DNA of 64,000 nt from Pseudoalteromonas sp. UG3-2 (GTDB lineage: Bacteria > Pseudomonadota > Gammaproteobacteria > Enterobacterales > Alteromonadaceae). How positions within the stretch are numbered: position 1 is the stretch's first letter; each line of letters begins with the position of its first letter. The translations under genes and the position numbers were made by a program. Positions 9,164-16,793 of this stretch are shown one piece after another. The DNA lies in assembly GCF_037120705.1 (NCBI RefSeq), contig NZ_JAWLJU010000002.1, forward strand, positions 2,552,001 through 2,616,000, written 5' to 3'. The notes beneath the pieces are model-generated. The model saw only the letters and a program-made list of their open reading frames with translations. It did not search any database and was not told the origin of the DNA.

Positions 9164-9275
9164 AATCTCTCTTTTTATTGCTACAAATGTGGCTTATACA
9201 GACCCGAGTACTGACGAAAATCTTTCACTGCGGTATGATAATAGCTGTTATTGATTTCCATATAGAGAGAGCACA

Positions 9276-9896
9276 ATGTCTGCAAACATTACAAAGCTCG
9301 TGGTGATGCTAGAGATGCAACATGCCATGAACACTAAGGTCCATGAACAATGGTTCGAGCAAGGGTTCGAATGGTATCGCGCGATTTGGGTGGAATGTGC
9401 AGAAATGCTTGACCACTATGGTTGGAAGTGGTGGAAAAAACAAACACCAGACACTGAGCAAGTGATATTAGAGCTGGTGGATATTTTCCACTTTGGCCTA
9501 TCATTGCGTATTGATGGTGAGACTTCATTTGAGCAACTGGCAACGCAATTAGAAGCTGAACTTGGCGAGCCAAAACTTGGTGCAGACTTTAAAGAAACAT
9601 TAGAGCTGCTGGCCAGTGCTGCGGTCACTGAGCGCCGTTTTGATGCCCAAGCTTTCGCCGGTTGTATGCAGCAAATTGGCATGAGCATTGACGACTTATA
9701 TCGTGGTTATGTGGGTAAAAATACCCTTAACTTCTTCCGCCAAGATCATGGCTATAAAGAAGGCAGCTACATTAAAGTGTGGCAGGGCCAAGAAGACAAT
9801 GAGCACCTGGTTGAGGTAGTAAAAAGCCTAGACACTGAACATCCAGACTTTAAAACTCATGTCTATGATGGCCTCAAAGCACGCTACCCAAGTTAG
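9276..9896 (+). CDS. all-alpha dUTP diphosphatase (dUTPase_2 family)
   Basis: The 206-residue protein matches the dimeric all-alpha dUTPases related to MazG. The metal-binding pattern is visible as E40-x-x-E43 in WVECAEML and E66-x-x-D69 in LELVDIFHF, with WKWWKKQTPD between them. The enzyme hydrolyses dUTP to dUMP and pyrophosphate, limiting uracil in DNA. It starts at ATG with GAGAGAGCA upstream. It overlaps the convergent yrfG gene by 4 bases. Confidence 0.88.
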   Translation: MSANITKLVVMLEMQHAMNTKVHEQWFEQGFEWYRAIWVECAEMLDHYGWKWWKKQTPDTEQVILELVDIFHFGLSLRIDGETSFEQLATQLEAELGEPKLGADFKETLELLASAAVTERRFDAQAFAGCMQQIGMSIDDLYRGYVGKNTLNFFRQDHGYKEGSYIKVWQGQEDNEHLVEVVKSLDTEHPDFKTHVYDGLKARYPS

Positions 9897-10555
9897 TCGA
9901 TAGGGGGCAAAGTGCGGTAGTCAGAAACACTCAGGTAATCACTTATTTGTTTTTCTGGCTGCTGACTATCGGGGTTGGCTACCGCTAGTAGGTGGCCAAT
10001 GCCAAACTCTTTTGCCGCAGCCAGCACGCTCAGACTGTCGTCGACAAACAAGGTGCGTGACTTATCAAACCCTAAGTCTTTCTCAACCTGCTGCCAAAGC
10101 AACTGACTCTCTTTACTCACGCCATACTCATGTGTTGACACCAACTTATCTAAATACTGATCAAACTGAGTCCGTTCTATCTTTAAACTCAAACTATCCG
10201 GGTGGGCATTGGTCAATAAAATCAGCTGTTTGCCGCTTTTTCTTAACGCTTGTAAAAAGTCAGGTACATCGTCACGAATGGAGATTAAGTGCTGGATCTC
10301 ACGCTTTAACTCCATAATGGGTAACTGCAGCTGTTCTTGCCAGTAATCTAAGCAATACCACTGAATTTGCCCCATAACGGCTTCATAGCGGTCTAATATA
10401 TCAGCGCGAGCGGCTTCTAGGCTCAGTCCTTGGCGTTTGGCATGAGCGCGAGGCACGACTTCGAGAAAAAAGTGATTGTCGAAATGCAAATCGAGTAGGG
10501 TGCCGTCCATATCTAGTAGAACGGTGTCGATATTTGACCAATTTAGCATAGGCAT
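9893..10555 (-). CDS. yrfG: GMP/IMP nucleotidase, HAD family
   Basis: The 220-residue HAD-like hydrolase has motif I DMDGTLL at residues 15-21, motif II in LLTNAH, and motif IV in LFVDDS. The sequence and its placement divergent from nudE match E. coli YrfG, a purine 5'-nucleotidase that dephosphorylates GMP and IMP. Cytoplasmic. ATG 10553-10555 is taken as the start; a second ATG two codons later is equally possible. It is divergent from nudE with only 55 bases between, a conserved arrangement. Confidence 0.9.
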   Translation of the reverse strand: MPMLNWSNIDTVLLDMDGTLLDLHFDNHFFLEVVPRAHAKRQGLSLEAARADILDRYEAVMGQIQWYCLDYWQEQLQLPIMELKREIQHLISIRDDVPDFLQALRKSGKQLILLTNAHPDSLSLKIERTQFDQYLDKLVSTHEYGVSKESQLLWQQVEKDLGFDKSRTLFVDDSLSVLAAAKEFGIGHLLAVANPDSQQPEKQISDYLSVSDYRTLPPID

Positions 10556-10610
10556 TTAACTTCAAAGGCTTTATGATTGTGTTATTGGCCATGATAGCAA
10601 ATAAAGATTT

Positions 10611-11174
10611 ATGTCACATAAAAAGCATCCTAATCCTCCGGAAATTTTAGCTTGCGATGTCGTTGCTAAAAGTAAGCTCTTCACGGTTGAAGCGCTAACA
10701 CTCAATTTTTCTAACGGTGCTCAGCGAGAATACGAACGAGTTCGTGGTGGCGGTCGTGGTGCGGTAATGATAGTGCCCATTACCGCCGATAATGAGCTAT
10801 TATTAGTAAGAGAGTATTGCGCAGGCACGCATAATTACCAGTTGGGCTTTCCTAAGGGACTTATCGATCCAGGAGAAACACCGGTGCAAGCTGGTGATCG
10901 TGAGCTCAAAGAAGAAGTGGGCTTTGGTGCTAAAGCGTTCTCTGAGCTTAAAGTGGTGTCGTTGGCGCCCAGTTACTTTAATGCCAAAATGCATATTTTA
11001 GTGGCCAGCGAGCTTTACCCAGAACGGTTGGAAGGGGACGAACCAGAACCGTTAGTGGTGGTGAAGTGGCCTTTAGAAAAATTATACGACTTATTGCAGC
11101 AAGAGGATTTTACTGAAGCGCGCAGTGTGGCCGCGCTGTTGTTATTAAAAGCGCATTTAAACTTGGAGGCATAA
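10611..11174 (+). CDS. nudE: ADP compounds hydrolase NudE
   Basis: The 187-residue protein is a Nudix hydrolase; the Nudix box runs from G83 to about residue 105 (GLIDPGETPVQAGDRELKEE, then VGF). NudE hydrolyses ADP-ribose, AP3A and NADH. The size and the yrfG-nudE-cysQ neighbourhood agree with the E. coli arrangement. The stop codon is 1 base before the cysQ start, so the two are co-transcribed and probably co-translated. The ribosome binding site is weak (AAAGATTT). Confidence 0.93.
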   Translation: MSHKKHPNPPEILACDVVAKSKLFTVEALTLNFSNGAQREYERVRGGGRGAVMIVPITADNELLLVREYCAGTHNYQLGFPKGLIDPGETPVQAGDRELKEEVGFGAKAFSELKVVSLAPSYFNAKMHILVASELYPERLEGDEPEPLVVVKWPLEKLYDLLQQEDFTEARSVAALLLLKAHLNLEA

Positions 11175-11175
11175 A

Positions 11176-11979
11176 TTGCAGTCATATTTAGAGCCTTGTA
11201 TTGCACTGGCTAAGCGAGCCGGTGACGCTATTATGTCGATTTACCAAGAAGATGATATCGGCAAGCAGGAGAAATCTGACAATACCCCGGTGACTGCTGC
11301 CGATATTGCTTCCAATGAGGTGCTAATGGCCGGGCTTAAAGCCATTGCGCCAGATATTCCGGTGATGTCGGAAGAAACCCCGATCCCCCCGCTGGCAGAG
11401 CGCCAACACTGGCAGCGTTATTGGTTATTGGACCCCATGGATGGCACGGGAGAGTTTATTCTAGAAAGTGGTGACTTTGCAGTAAATATTGCCTTAATTG
11501 AGAATAACCATCCTGTTTTGGGGGTTATCTATTGGCCTGCGAAACAAACCACCTATTATGCCAGTAAAGGCAGCGGGGCTTATAAGCGCGTGGCTGACAA
11601 ACCCGAAGAGCAAATCTACGTCTCCCCACCCGATACCTTAACGCTGGCGGTGAGTCGTCGGCAAAAAATCGAAGCCGTAAGCCAATATTTGAATAGCCAG
11701 TTTGATACCGTGGCCTTAGGCTCATGCTCACTGAAGGCGTGTATTATTGCCGAAGGTAAGGCTGACTGCTTTTTGCGTGTCGGTCCGACAGGAGAATGGG
11801 ACACTGGAGCTTCACAAATCATTGTGGAAGAAGCCGGAGGCTGTATTACTGATGCCGAGTTTAACCCGCTCACTTACAACCAACGTGAGACCACAGAAAA
11901 TCCAGACTTTATTGTGATGGGTCACCCCGATTGGCAGTGGCAAAAATTAATTAGCCCACACCACCGACCACTAGGGTAG
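11176..11979 (+). CDS. cysQ: 3'(2'),5'-bisphosphate nucleotidase CysQ
   Basis: The 267-residue inositol-monophosphatase-fold protein recycles PAP from sulfate assimilation to AMP. The metal-binding SEE segment (PVMSEETP, about 63-70) and the second motif DPMDGTGEF at 86-94 are visible; the family norm is DPLDGTKEF, so this copy has M and G in place of L and K, and GEWDTGASQ replaces the usual C-terminal motif EWDTAAGQ order with minor changes. The start is TTG at 11176, supported by TTGGAGG 8 bases upstream. It forms an operon with nudE. Confidence 0.9.
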   Translation: MQSYLEPCIALAKRAGDAIMSIYQEDDIGKQEKSDNTPVTAADIASNEVLMAGLKAIAPDIPVMSEETPIPPLAERQHWQRYWLLDPMDGTGEFILESGDFAVNIALIENNHPVLGVIYWPAKQTTYYASKGSGAYKRVADKPEEQIYVSPPDTLTLAVSRRQKIEAVSQYLNSQFDTVALGSCSLKACIIAEGKADCFLRVGPTGEWDTGASQIIVEEAGGCITDAEFNPLTYNQRETTENPDFIVMGHPDWQWQKLISPHHRPLG

Positions 11980-12040
11980 GGGCTTTCGGTGTTGATTGGG
12001 TTATTTTTACCCAGTTAACACTTTTTAGAGATGAAACCCC

Positions 12041-12068
12041 TTGCAATAAAATTTTAATCCATTATGAT
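12041..12068 (+). promoter_or_regulatory. sigma-70 promoter of the tRNA-fMet array, stringent-type
   Basis: TTGCAA (12041-12046), a 16-base spacer and TATGAT (12063-12068) form a good sigma-70 promoter. The discriminator after the -10 is GC-rich (AGCGACC), as in rRNA/tRNA promoters under ppGpp control. Transcription would begin at about 12075, with a short leader containing a GAAG/CTTC hairpin before the first tRNA-like unit. Confidence 0.72.
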
Positions 12069-12111
12069 AGCGACCTCTTCGAAGTTAAGGCTTCGCAAGA
12101 TACATTTCAGG

Positions 12112-12204
12112 CGCGGGATGGAGCAGAATGATAAATCATTCGTCGGGCTCGCTAAACCTGGAAAGAGCCGAAGGTCGTCGGACACCGACGTGTTAGGTTC
12201 ACAC
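12112..12204 (+). repeat. tRNA-fMet-like unit 1
   Basis: The unit shares the first 15 bases of tRNA-fMet, then the D loop is replaced by AATGATAAATCATT (12127-12140), the anticodon region by GCTAAACCTGGAAA inside a GGCTC/GAGCC stem (12146-12169), and the T stem by CGTCGG-ACA-CCGACG (12176-12190). It ends with TAGGTTCA between GTGT and ACAC. It has no CAT anticodon, no 3' acceptor strand and no CCA, so it cannot be a working tRNA. Confidence 0.85.
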
Positions 12205-12216
12205 AAAATATACAGG

Positions 12217-12310
12217 CGCGGGATGGAGCAGAATGATAAATCATTCGTCGGACTCGCTAAACCTGGAAAGAGCCGAAGGTCGTCGGATACCGACGTGATT
12301 GGTTCAACAC
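12217..12310 (+). repeat. tRNA-fMet-like unit 2
   Basis: Same plan as unit 1. GACTC replaces GGCTC in the second stem (one pair lost), the third stem CGTCGG/CCGACG is kept with loop ATA, and the terminal hairpin is weakened (GTGATTGGTTCAACAC). Confidence 0.85.
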
Positions 12311-12322
12311 AAAATATACAGG

Positions 12323-12399
<77 letters not shown>

Positions 12400-12447
12400 C
12401 TTCTTAGTTAAGGTAGAAGTAAATCAAAACTTAGCAAAATATACAGG

Positions 12448-12538
12448 CGCGGGATGGAGCAGAATGATATCATTCGTCGGACTCGCTAAACCTGGAAAGA
12501 GCCGAAGGTCGTCGGATACCGACGTGTTTGGTTCAACA
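12448..12538 (+). repeat. tRNA-fMet-like unit 3
   Basis: Same plan as the other units. The first hairpin has lost its AA loop (AATGATATCATT, a direct palindrome), the second stem has GACTC, the third stem is intact with loop ATA, and the terminal hairpin ends AACAG instead of AACAC. Confidence 0.85.
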
Positions 12539-12551
12539 GAAAATATACAGG

Positions 12552-12628
<77 letters not shown>

Positions 12629-12676
12629 CTTCTTAGTTAAGGTAGAAGTAAAACAAAACTTAGCAAAATATACAGG

Positions 12677-12770
12677 CGCGGGATAGAGCAGAATGATAAA
12701 TCATTCGTCGGGCTCGCTAAACCTGGAAAGAGCCGAAGGTCGTCGGACACCGACGTGTTTGGTTCAACAC
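12677..12770 (+). repeat. tRNA-fMet-like unit 4
   Basis: Same plan, with GGCTC/GAGCC, CGTCGG-ACA-CCGACG and GTGTT-TGGTTC-AACAC all intact. One change in the shared 5' part (GGATAGAGC instead of GGATGGAGC). Confidence 0.85.
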
Positions 12771-12782
12771 AAAATATACAGG

Positions 12783-12876
12783 CGCGGGATGGAGCAGAAT
12801 GATAAATCATTCGTCGGGCTCGCTAAACCTGTAAAGAGCCGAAGGTCGTCGGGCACCGACGTGTTAGGTTCAACAC
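12783..12876 (+). repeat. tRNA-fMet-like unit 5
   Basis: Same plan with all four stems intact. The changes fall in loops: CCTGTAAA in the second loop instead of CCTGGAAA, and GCA instead of ACA in the third. Confidence 0.85.
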
Positions 12877-12888
12877 AAAATATACAGG

Positions 12889-12965
<77 letters not shown>

Positions 12966-13162
12966 CTTTTTATAGAGTGGCTCTCACAACTCCACATTTC
13001 TGTATCACTCACACTATTACCCAAATAATTCCGGTTTCAATTACATAACTTTCAAAATAAAACCGTTTACGCAGGCAAGTTTTTAATAGAACGTGTTGCT
13101 GGTAATTGCGCCACCTATTCGATGACGCATGGTATTATACCAATTGGTACAATTAGAATTTC
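12966..13162. other. intergenic region between the tRNA array and a MITE-like element
   Basis: No open reading frame or RNA gene is visible. Near its end GGTATTATACCAATTGGTAC (13131-13150) resembles a terminal repeat of the adjacent element and may be a remnant of another copy. Confidence 0.5.
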
Positions 13163-13327
13163 TTATACCAATTCGCTTAATTAAGTGGTCTATTTGAGGC
13201 AAGAAAATTCTGTCGATAACAAGGCAAAAATTTTGCTATTTAGTTGTTCTAAATAAGAAATTTTTAACGAAGTTAGCGTCGAATTTGCTCCCTCAAATTG
13301 AGCAAGTATTAATGCGGATTGGTATTA
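13163..13327. mobile_element. MITE-like palindromic element, about 165 bp
   Basis: TTATACCAATTCGC at 13163-13176 and GCGGATTGGTATTA at 13314-13327 are imperfect terminal inverted repeats (12 of 14 match). Inner parts are also roughly inverted: TATTTGAGG near the left end and CCTCAAATTGAG near the right. No coding capacity. Repeats of this look are frequent in marine Alteromonadales genomes; that is from general knowledge and the copy number here cannot be seen. The right end overlaps the 3' end of the M19 dipeptidase gene and provides its last codons. Confidence 0.68.
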
Positions 13328-14493
13328 GCGTACTCTTCTGCTTGTTGCCAAACGCGCAGAGTATTACCACCTAGGATAAGTTTAATATCAGTGTCGCTGT
13401 ACCCTCTATCTAATAGTCCCTGTACTAGATTTGGGTAGGTAGAAACGTCTTTTAGCCCAATAGGTAGCGAGTCGCCGACACCATCATAGTCTGAACCAAT
13501 ACCAACGTGCTCAATACCAATGAGCTTAACCACGTGATCAATATGGTCGAGCACCTGCTCTAGGGTGGCGTAGGGGAATGGGTTTTTCGCTCTAAATGCT
13601 GCTCTAAAGTCGGTTTTAGGCTGGTCTTTTGCGGCTTTTTGCGCCTCATCACGCTTATCATACCAAGCGCCAGCTTTGGCTGTTACAAAGCTCGAGCCAA
13701 AGTTGATTTGGATTACGCCACCATTTTTGGCCAGCGCTTTGAGCATGTCGTCGTCCATATTGCGCTCAAACCCAGGAGTGTACTTACGTAATGAAGAGTG
13801 TGATGCCACAACCGGTACTTTCGAGATTTCCATCACCTGGTAAAAGGCATCATCAGAGATGTGTGAGACATCGATTAGCATACCGATTTTATTCATCTCG
13901 ACCACTAACTCTTTACCAAATGGGCTTAGGCCTTTCCATTTACGGCGGATATCATAGGATGAGTCTGAAATATGGTTGCTTTGTGAGTGTGCTAAGGTGA
14001 TATAACGTACACCACGGTCGTAGAAGTGTTTTAAGTTGGCCATGTCGCCTTCAATAGGGGAGCCGTTTTCCATCCCCATGGCAATAGACATTAAGCCCTT
14101 ATCAAATTGCTGGTAAATATCATCCGTGTTGTAAGCCATGGCAAACTTATCAGGAGCACGGTAAACCAAAGCTTCCATGCCATCAATCAGCTGGTTGGCT
14201 AGTTGATAGCTTTTGCCTTTGCCTTCAAACTCTAGGTTGGCGGGAATATAAATAGACATAAACGGGGCATTGAGGCCACCTTGCACCGCTCTGGGGTAAT
14301 CGAAGTCGCCACCCTCGGTGGCCTTACTGACGTCATCCCAAGTGTCTTGAATACGGTAGGGGACATCAATATGGGTGTCGATGAGGATGTTGTCTTGAGC
14401 AAGTTTTACTGCACGTTCTGAGGCTTTATACTCAGTTGCGTAGGCTGTTGAGACAGCCAGTGCCAAACTGCAAAGCGTAGTGGCGAGCTTCAT
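13309..14493 (-). CDS. membrane dipeptidase, peptidase family M19
   Basis: The 394-residue protein has a signal peptide (MKLATTLCSLALAVSTAYA) and the M19 renal dipeptidase pattern: DTHID at 39-43 (metal ligands), the E of GMENGSP, the His in LAHSQSNHISDSSY and VPVVASHSSLR, and the C-terminal GIGSDYDG. It is a zinc-dependent dipeptidase of the periplasm or envelope. The ribosome binding site AGGAAAGG precedes the ATG. The last five residues (NTNPH) and the TAA stop lie within the MITE-like element at 13163-13327, so the C-terminus has probably been reshaped by insertion. Confidence 0.92.
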   Translation of the reverse strand: MKLATTLCSLALAVSTAYATEYKASERAVKLAQDNILIDTHIDVPYRIQDTWDDVSKATEGGDFDYPRAVQGGLNAPFMSIYIPANLEFEGKGKSYQLANQLIDGMEALVYRAPDKFAMAYNTDDIYQQFDKGLMSIAMGMENGSPIEGDMANLKHFYDRGVRYITLAHSQSNHISDSSYDIRRKWKGLSPFGKELVVEMNKIGMLIDVSHISDDAFYQVMEISKVPVVASHSSLRKYTPGFERNMDDDMLKALAKNGGVIQINFGSSFVTAKAGAWYDKRDEAQKAAKDQPKTDFRAAFRAKNPFPYATLEQVLDHIDHVVKLIGIEHVGIGSDYDGVGDSLPIGLKDVSTYPNLVQGLLDRGYSDTDIKLILGGNTLRVWQQAEEYANTNPH

Positions 14494-14580
14494 AAAAATA
14501 CCTTTCCTTTATAGTTATTGAGCTTTGATTGTAACAAGTCCCGCCAGGTGCACAACTGTTTGCGATTGATGTCGCAACGC

Positions 14581-14829
14581 TCAATATTGCGAGTATTGCT
14601 CCTCGCTTTGCATGGCTTGGAACTGGGCTTTGCTAACAATGTTGACTGACTCGTGCAGCTCAGAAAAAACAATCAGTGCTTCGCCAGATTTTAATTGTGC
14701 TTTAACCTCGGCGACTTTTTGTTCGGTACTGACTTCCACATCGCCATAATCGGTGCCTTCACGCAGCACATAATGTTCAATTAGGCTTTCTAAGGTGTCT
14801 GCGGCGATTTGCTGGTAAGGAATAATCAT
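14581..14829 (-). CDS. yheU: YheU family protein (UPF0270)
   Basis: The 82-residue protein begins [29 protein letters not shown], the conserved start of the YheU family of unknown function. The start is 1 base after the yheT stop codon, so the two are an operon, as in Enterobacteria and Vibrio. Cytoplasmic, no recognised catalytic residues. Confidence 0.9.
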   Translation of the reverse strand: MIIPYQQIAADTLESLIEHYVLREGTDYGDVEVSTEQKVAEVKAQLKSGEALIVFSELHESVNIVSKAQFQAMQSEEQYSQY

Positions 14830-14830
14830 A

Positions 14831-15838
14831 CTACTTTGCCTTGCTGTGGAATTGTTGCAAATACTCTGGGATCACTTGCTCTAACCAAAATATGGGTCGT
14901 AACGGGTTGTTACCACTAATAAAACCAACGTGACCACCGTGCTTACTCACCGCCAGTGTTACTGGTGAGTTTACCTGCTCCTGTAGGGGAATGGCTTGAC
15001 GAGATAACATGGGGTCATCTTCGGCATGGATCAACAGGGTAGGGGTGGTAATGTGTTTCAGGTACGGTTGTGCGCTGGCTTGTTGGTAGTAATCTTCTGC
15101 GCCATCAAAGCCATGTAGCGGCGCCGTGATTTGGTCATCAAACTGCCATAAATCATTGATCTTAAATAGCGTCTCACGGTTGATATTAATTTGATCTGTG
15201 AGCGTGTCTAACTTGCGAGAAAAAGACTTTTTCATCCGATCTAGCAAATACTTTTGATATAGCTTAAAACAGCTTTTGCGGATCACTTGGCAAGAAGAAG
15301 ACAGATGATAGGGCGCTGATACCACCACCCCAGCAGCAAGACCACTGTGCTGTTGTTTCTCACCCAAATATTTTGCTAACACATTACCACCAAGTGAAAA
15401 ACCAACGGCATATAAGGTGCGGCCAGCAAAGCGCTGCGTTAAGGTATCAATCACAAATGCTAGATCACTGGTTTCACCGCTGTGGTAGGCACGAGCTTGG
15501 CGATTGGGTTCTCTTGAGCAGTTACGAAAATGCATTAATACGGCATCGAACCCGTTTTGTGTTAGCGCCTTTAATAAGCCTTTGGCATAAAAACTGTTAA
15601 TATTGCCTTCTAAGCCATGCAACACGACCACCAGAGGCGCATTAGGGTTGCCATGTGCTGCCCAAGCTAATTCTAAAAAGTCATTATCGGGCGTTTCGAG
15701 TGCCTCAAAAGTCACTTCCACCGATAACCTTGGACGAAAGAAGCGCGGCAAGATGGTTTGTGCATGACGATTACGCATCCACCATGCTGGGGTAAAATCG
15801 AATTGTTGCGCGATTGCGGGTTTGATTGCTTGGTTCAT
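14831..15838 (-). CDS. yheT: alpha/beta hydrolase YheT
   Basis: The 335-residue protein belongs to the YheT/AB-hydrolase-4 group. The start [18 protein letters not shown] is characteristic; the nucleophile elbow GFSLGG is at 146-151 (Ser148), with an acid in HAEDDPML and His in KHGGHVGF. Related proteins are carboxylesterases; the physiological substrate is not established. It is the first gene of yheT-yheU. Confidence 0.92.
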   Translation of the reverse strand: MNQAIKPAIAQQFDFTPAWWMRNRHAQTILPRFFRPRLSVEVTFEALETPDNDFLELAWAAHGNPNAPLVVVLHGLEGNINSFYAKGLLKALTQNGFDAVLMHFRNCSREPNRQARAYHSGETSDLAFVIDTLTQRFAGRTLYAVGFSLGGNVLAKYLGEKQQHSGLAAGVVVSAPYHLSSSCQVIRKSCFKLYQKYLLDRMKKSFSRKLDTLTDQININRETLFKINDLWQFDDQITAPLHGFDGAEDYYQQASAQPYLKHITTPTLLIHAEDDPMLSRQAIPLQEQVNSPVTLAVSKHGGHVGFISGNNPLRPIFWLEQVIPEYLQQFHSKAK

Positions 15839-15931
15839 ATTACCACTTAGTTAAGCCAAAGAGATAAAGTCTACACTTTGCTGCATATTCCAAGCAGTTT
15901 AACTTAATATCCCAGCGGAGTTAAGCCAGCA

Positions 15932-15974
15932 AAATAAAAAGCACCCGACCAGCTGAGCTGATAAGGTGCTTTGT
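15932..15974 (-). terminator. terminator of the DUF3149 small gene
   Basis: Arms AAAGCACC (15938-15946) and GGTGCTTT (15965-15972) with an inner AGCTGAGCT palindrome. On the minus strand the stem is followed by TTTTTATTTT, so it terminates leftward transcription. Confidence 0.78.
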
Positions 15975-16049
15975 GCGTCGTGCTTAATTCTTAACGTTGG
16001 GGAACTGTTATTGAGTTGACGATTAGCTCATCAAACTTAAAAATTCATC

Positions 16050-16196
16050 TTATTGTTCGTTTGGTACTTCAGCGTCCATTACTTTTTTAACGAAGAAGTA
16101 GACGTAGTAGCAGCACAGCAAAATAACGATGCCTAAGATACCAAAAGACAAAAACAACACAGGGTCGGAAAAAAAGTCTCTAAAGAATACGTTCAT
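16050..16196 (-). CDS. small membrane protein, DUF3149 family
   Basis: A 48-residue reading frame, too short for usual cut-offs: MNVFFRDFFSDPVLFLSF then a single membrane helix and a short FVKKVMDAEVPNEQ tail. The pattern xFFRDLFSDPV plus one helix is that of the DUF3149 family seen in many gammaproteobacteria. A strong ribosome binding site (AGGAGG, 8 bases upstream) and a dedicated terminator support expression. Two FNR/ANR-like boxes lie upstream. Function unknown. Confidence 0.85.
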   Translation of the reverse strand: MNVFFRDFFSDPVLFLSFGILGIVILLCCYYVYFFVKKVMDAEVPNEQ

Positions 16197-16256
16197 GGCT
16201 GCGTGCCTCCTAACTTGTCGATGACTAAATAGTAGATGAGGTACGCCGTGGCTGAC

Positions 16257-16322
16257 ATGATCAAGATCAAGTTTCGCAGTGCAGTTAAGCGTTACTTATG
16301 CTGAGGCTTGATCTCGATCAGG
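16257..16322 (-). promoter_or_regulatory. two FNR/CRP-family-like boxes upstream of the DUF3149 gene
   Basis: ATGATCAAGATCAA (16257-16270) and TTGATCTCGATCAG (16309-16322) each match the FNR consensus TTGAT-N4-ATCAA at 9 of 10 fixed positions. They are also near-perfect inverted copies of each other (14-base arms, one mismatch). They lie about 61-126 bases upstream of the small gene on the minus strand. Binding is inferred only from the motif. Confidence 0.4.
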
Positions 16323-16340
16323 TTTTGCCATGACAAACGG

Positions 16341-16793
16341 CTACAACAGGGCTAGCAGCTGTTGTGTTTGCGTCTCACAGAGGTAGAGATGCAGGTTGCT
16401 GGTGCGGTTTTTTTGCGGCATTGACGGCAGTGAGTGCTGCTCCAATACCCTCAATAATAAGTCTTGCTGCCGCTGCTCCAAGGTAAGCTCGGCATTAAGC
16501 AGGGCGCTGCGCATGGCGGCGTAGTTATCATAATCTTGGTGGTGTGCCTTAAGCTGTTGGCGGATTGCGCGCTGTGGCCGCAGCACTTGGTTATCAAACG
16601 CCTCCGCTGCGTCAGTTAAGCGCTTCACTACTTCTTGGTCTAAGGTGTAGCCAAGGACATCGAGGTAACATAACAGCAAGCAGAGATTGACATTCTTAGC
16701 GGCCTTATCTTGCAAGGCCAGTAATGCCTGTTGCATTCCCGGGCGGGCATAACAGTCGCAGGCAAATTGCCAAAAATCGCTGCGACTTAACAT
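16341..16793 (-). CDS. TIGR02444 family protein (DUF2390)
   Basis: The 150-residue, mostly helical protein starts SDFWQFACDCYARPGMQQALLALQD, the conserved start of the TIGR02444 family next to yheS in gammaproteobacteria. No catalytic motif is known. The ATG overlaps the end of yheS by 7 bases, so it is translationally coupled to it. Confidence 0.85.
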   Translation of the reverse strand: MLSRSDFWQFACDCYARPGMQQALLALQDKAAKNVNLCLLLCYLDVLGYTLDQEVVKRLTDAAEAFDNQVLRPQRAIRQQLKAHHQDYDNYAAMRSALLNAELTLEQRQQDLLLRVLEQHSLPSMPQKNRTSNLHLYLCETQTQQLLALL

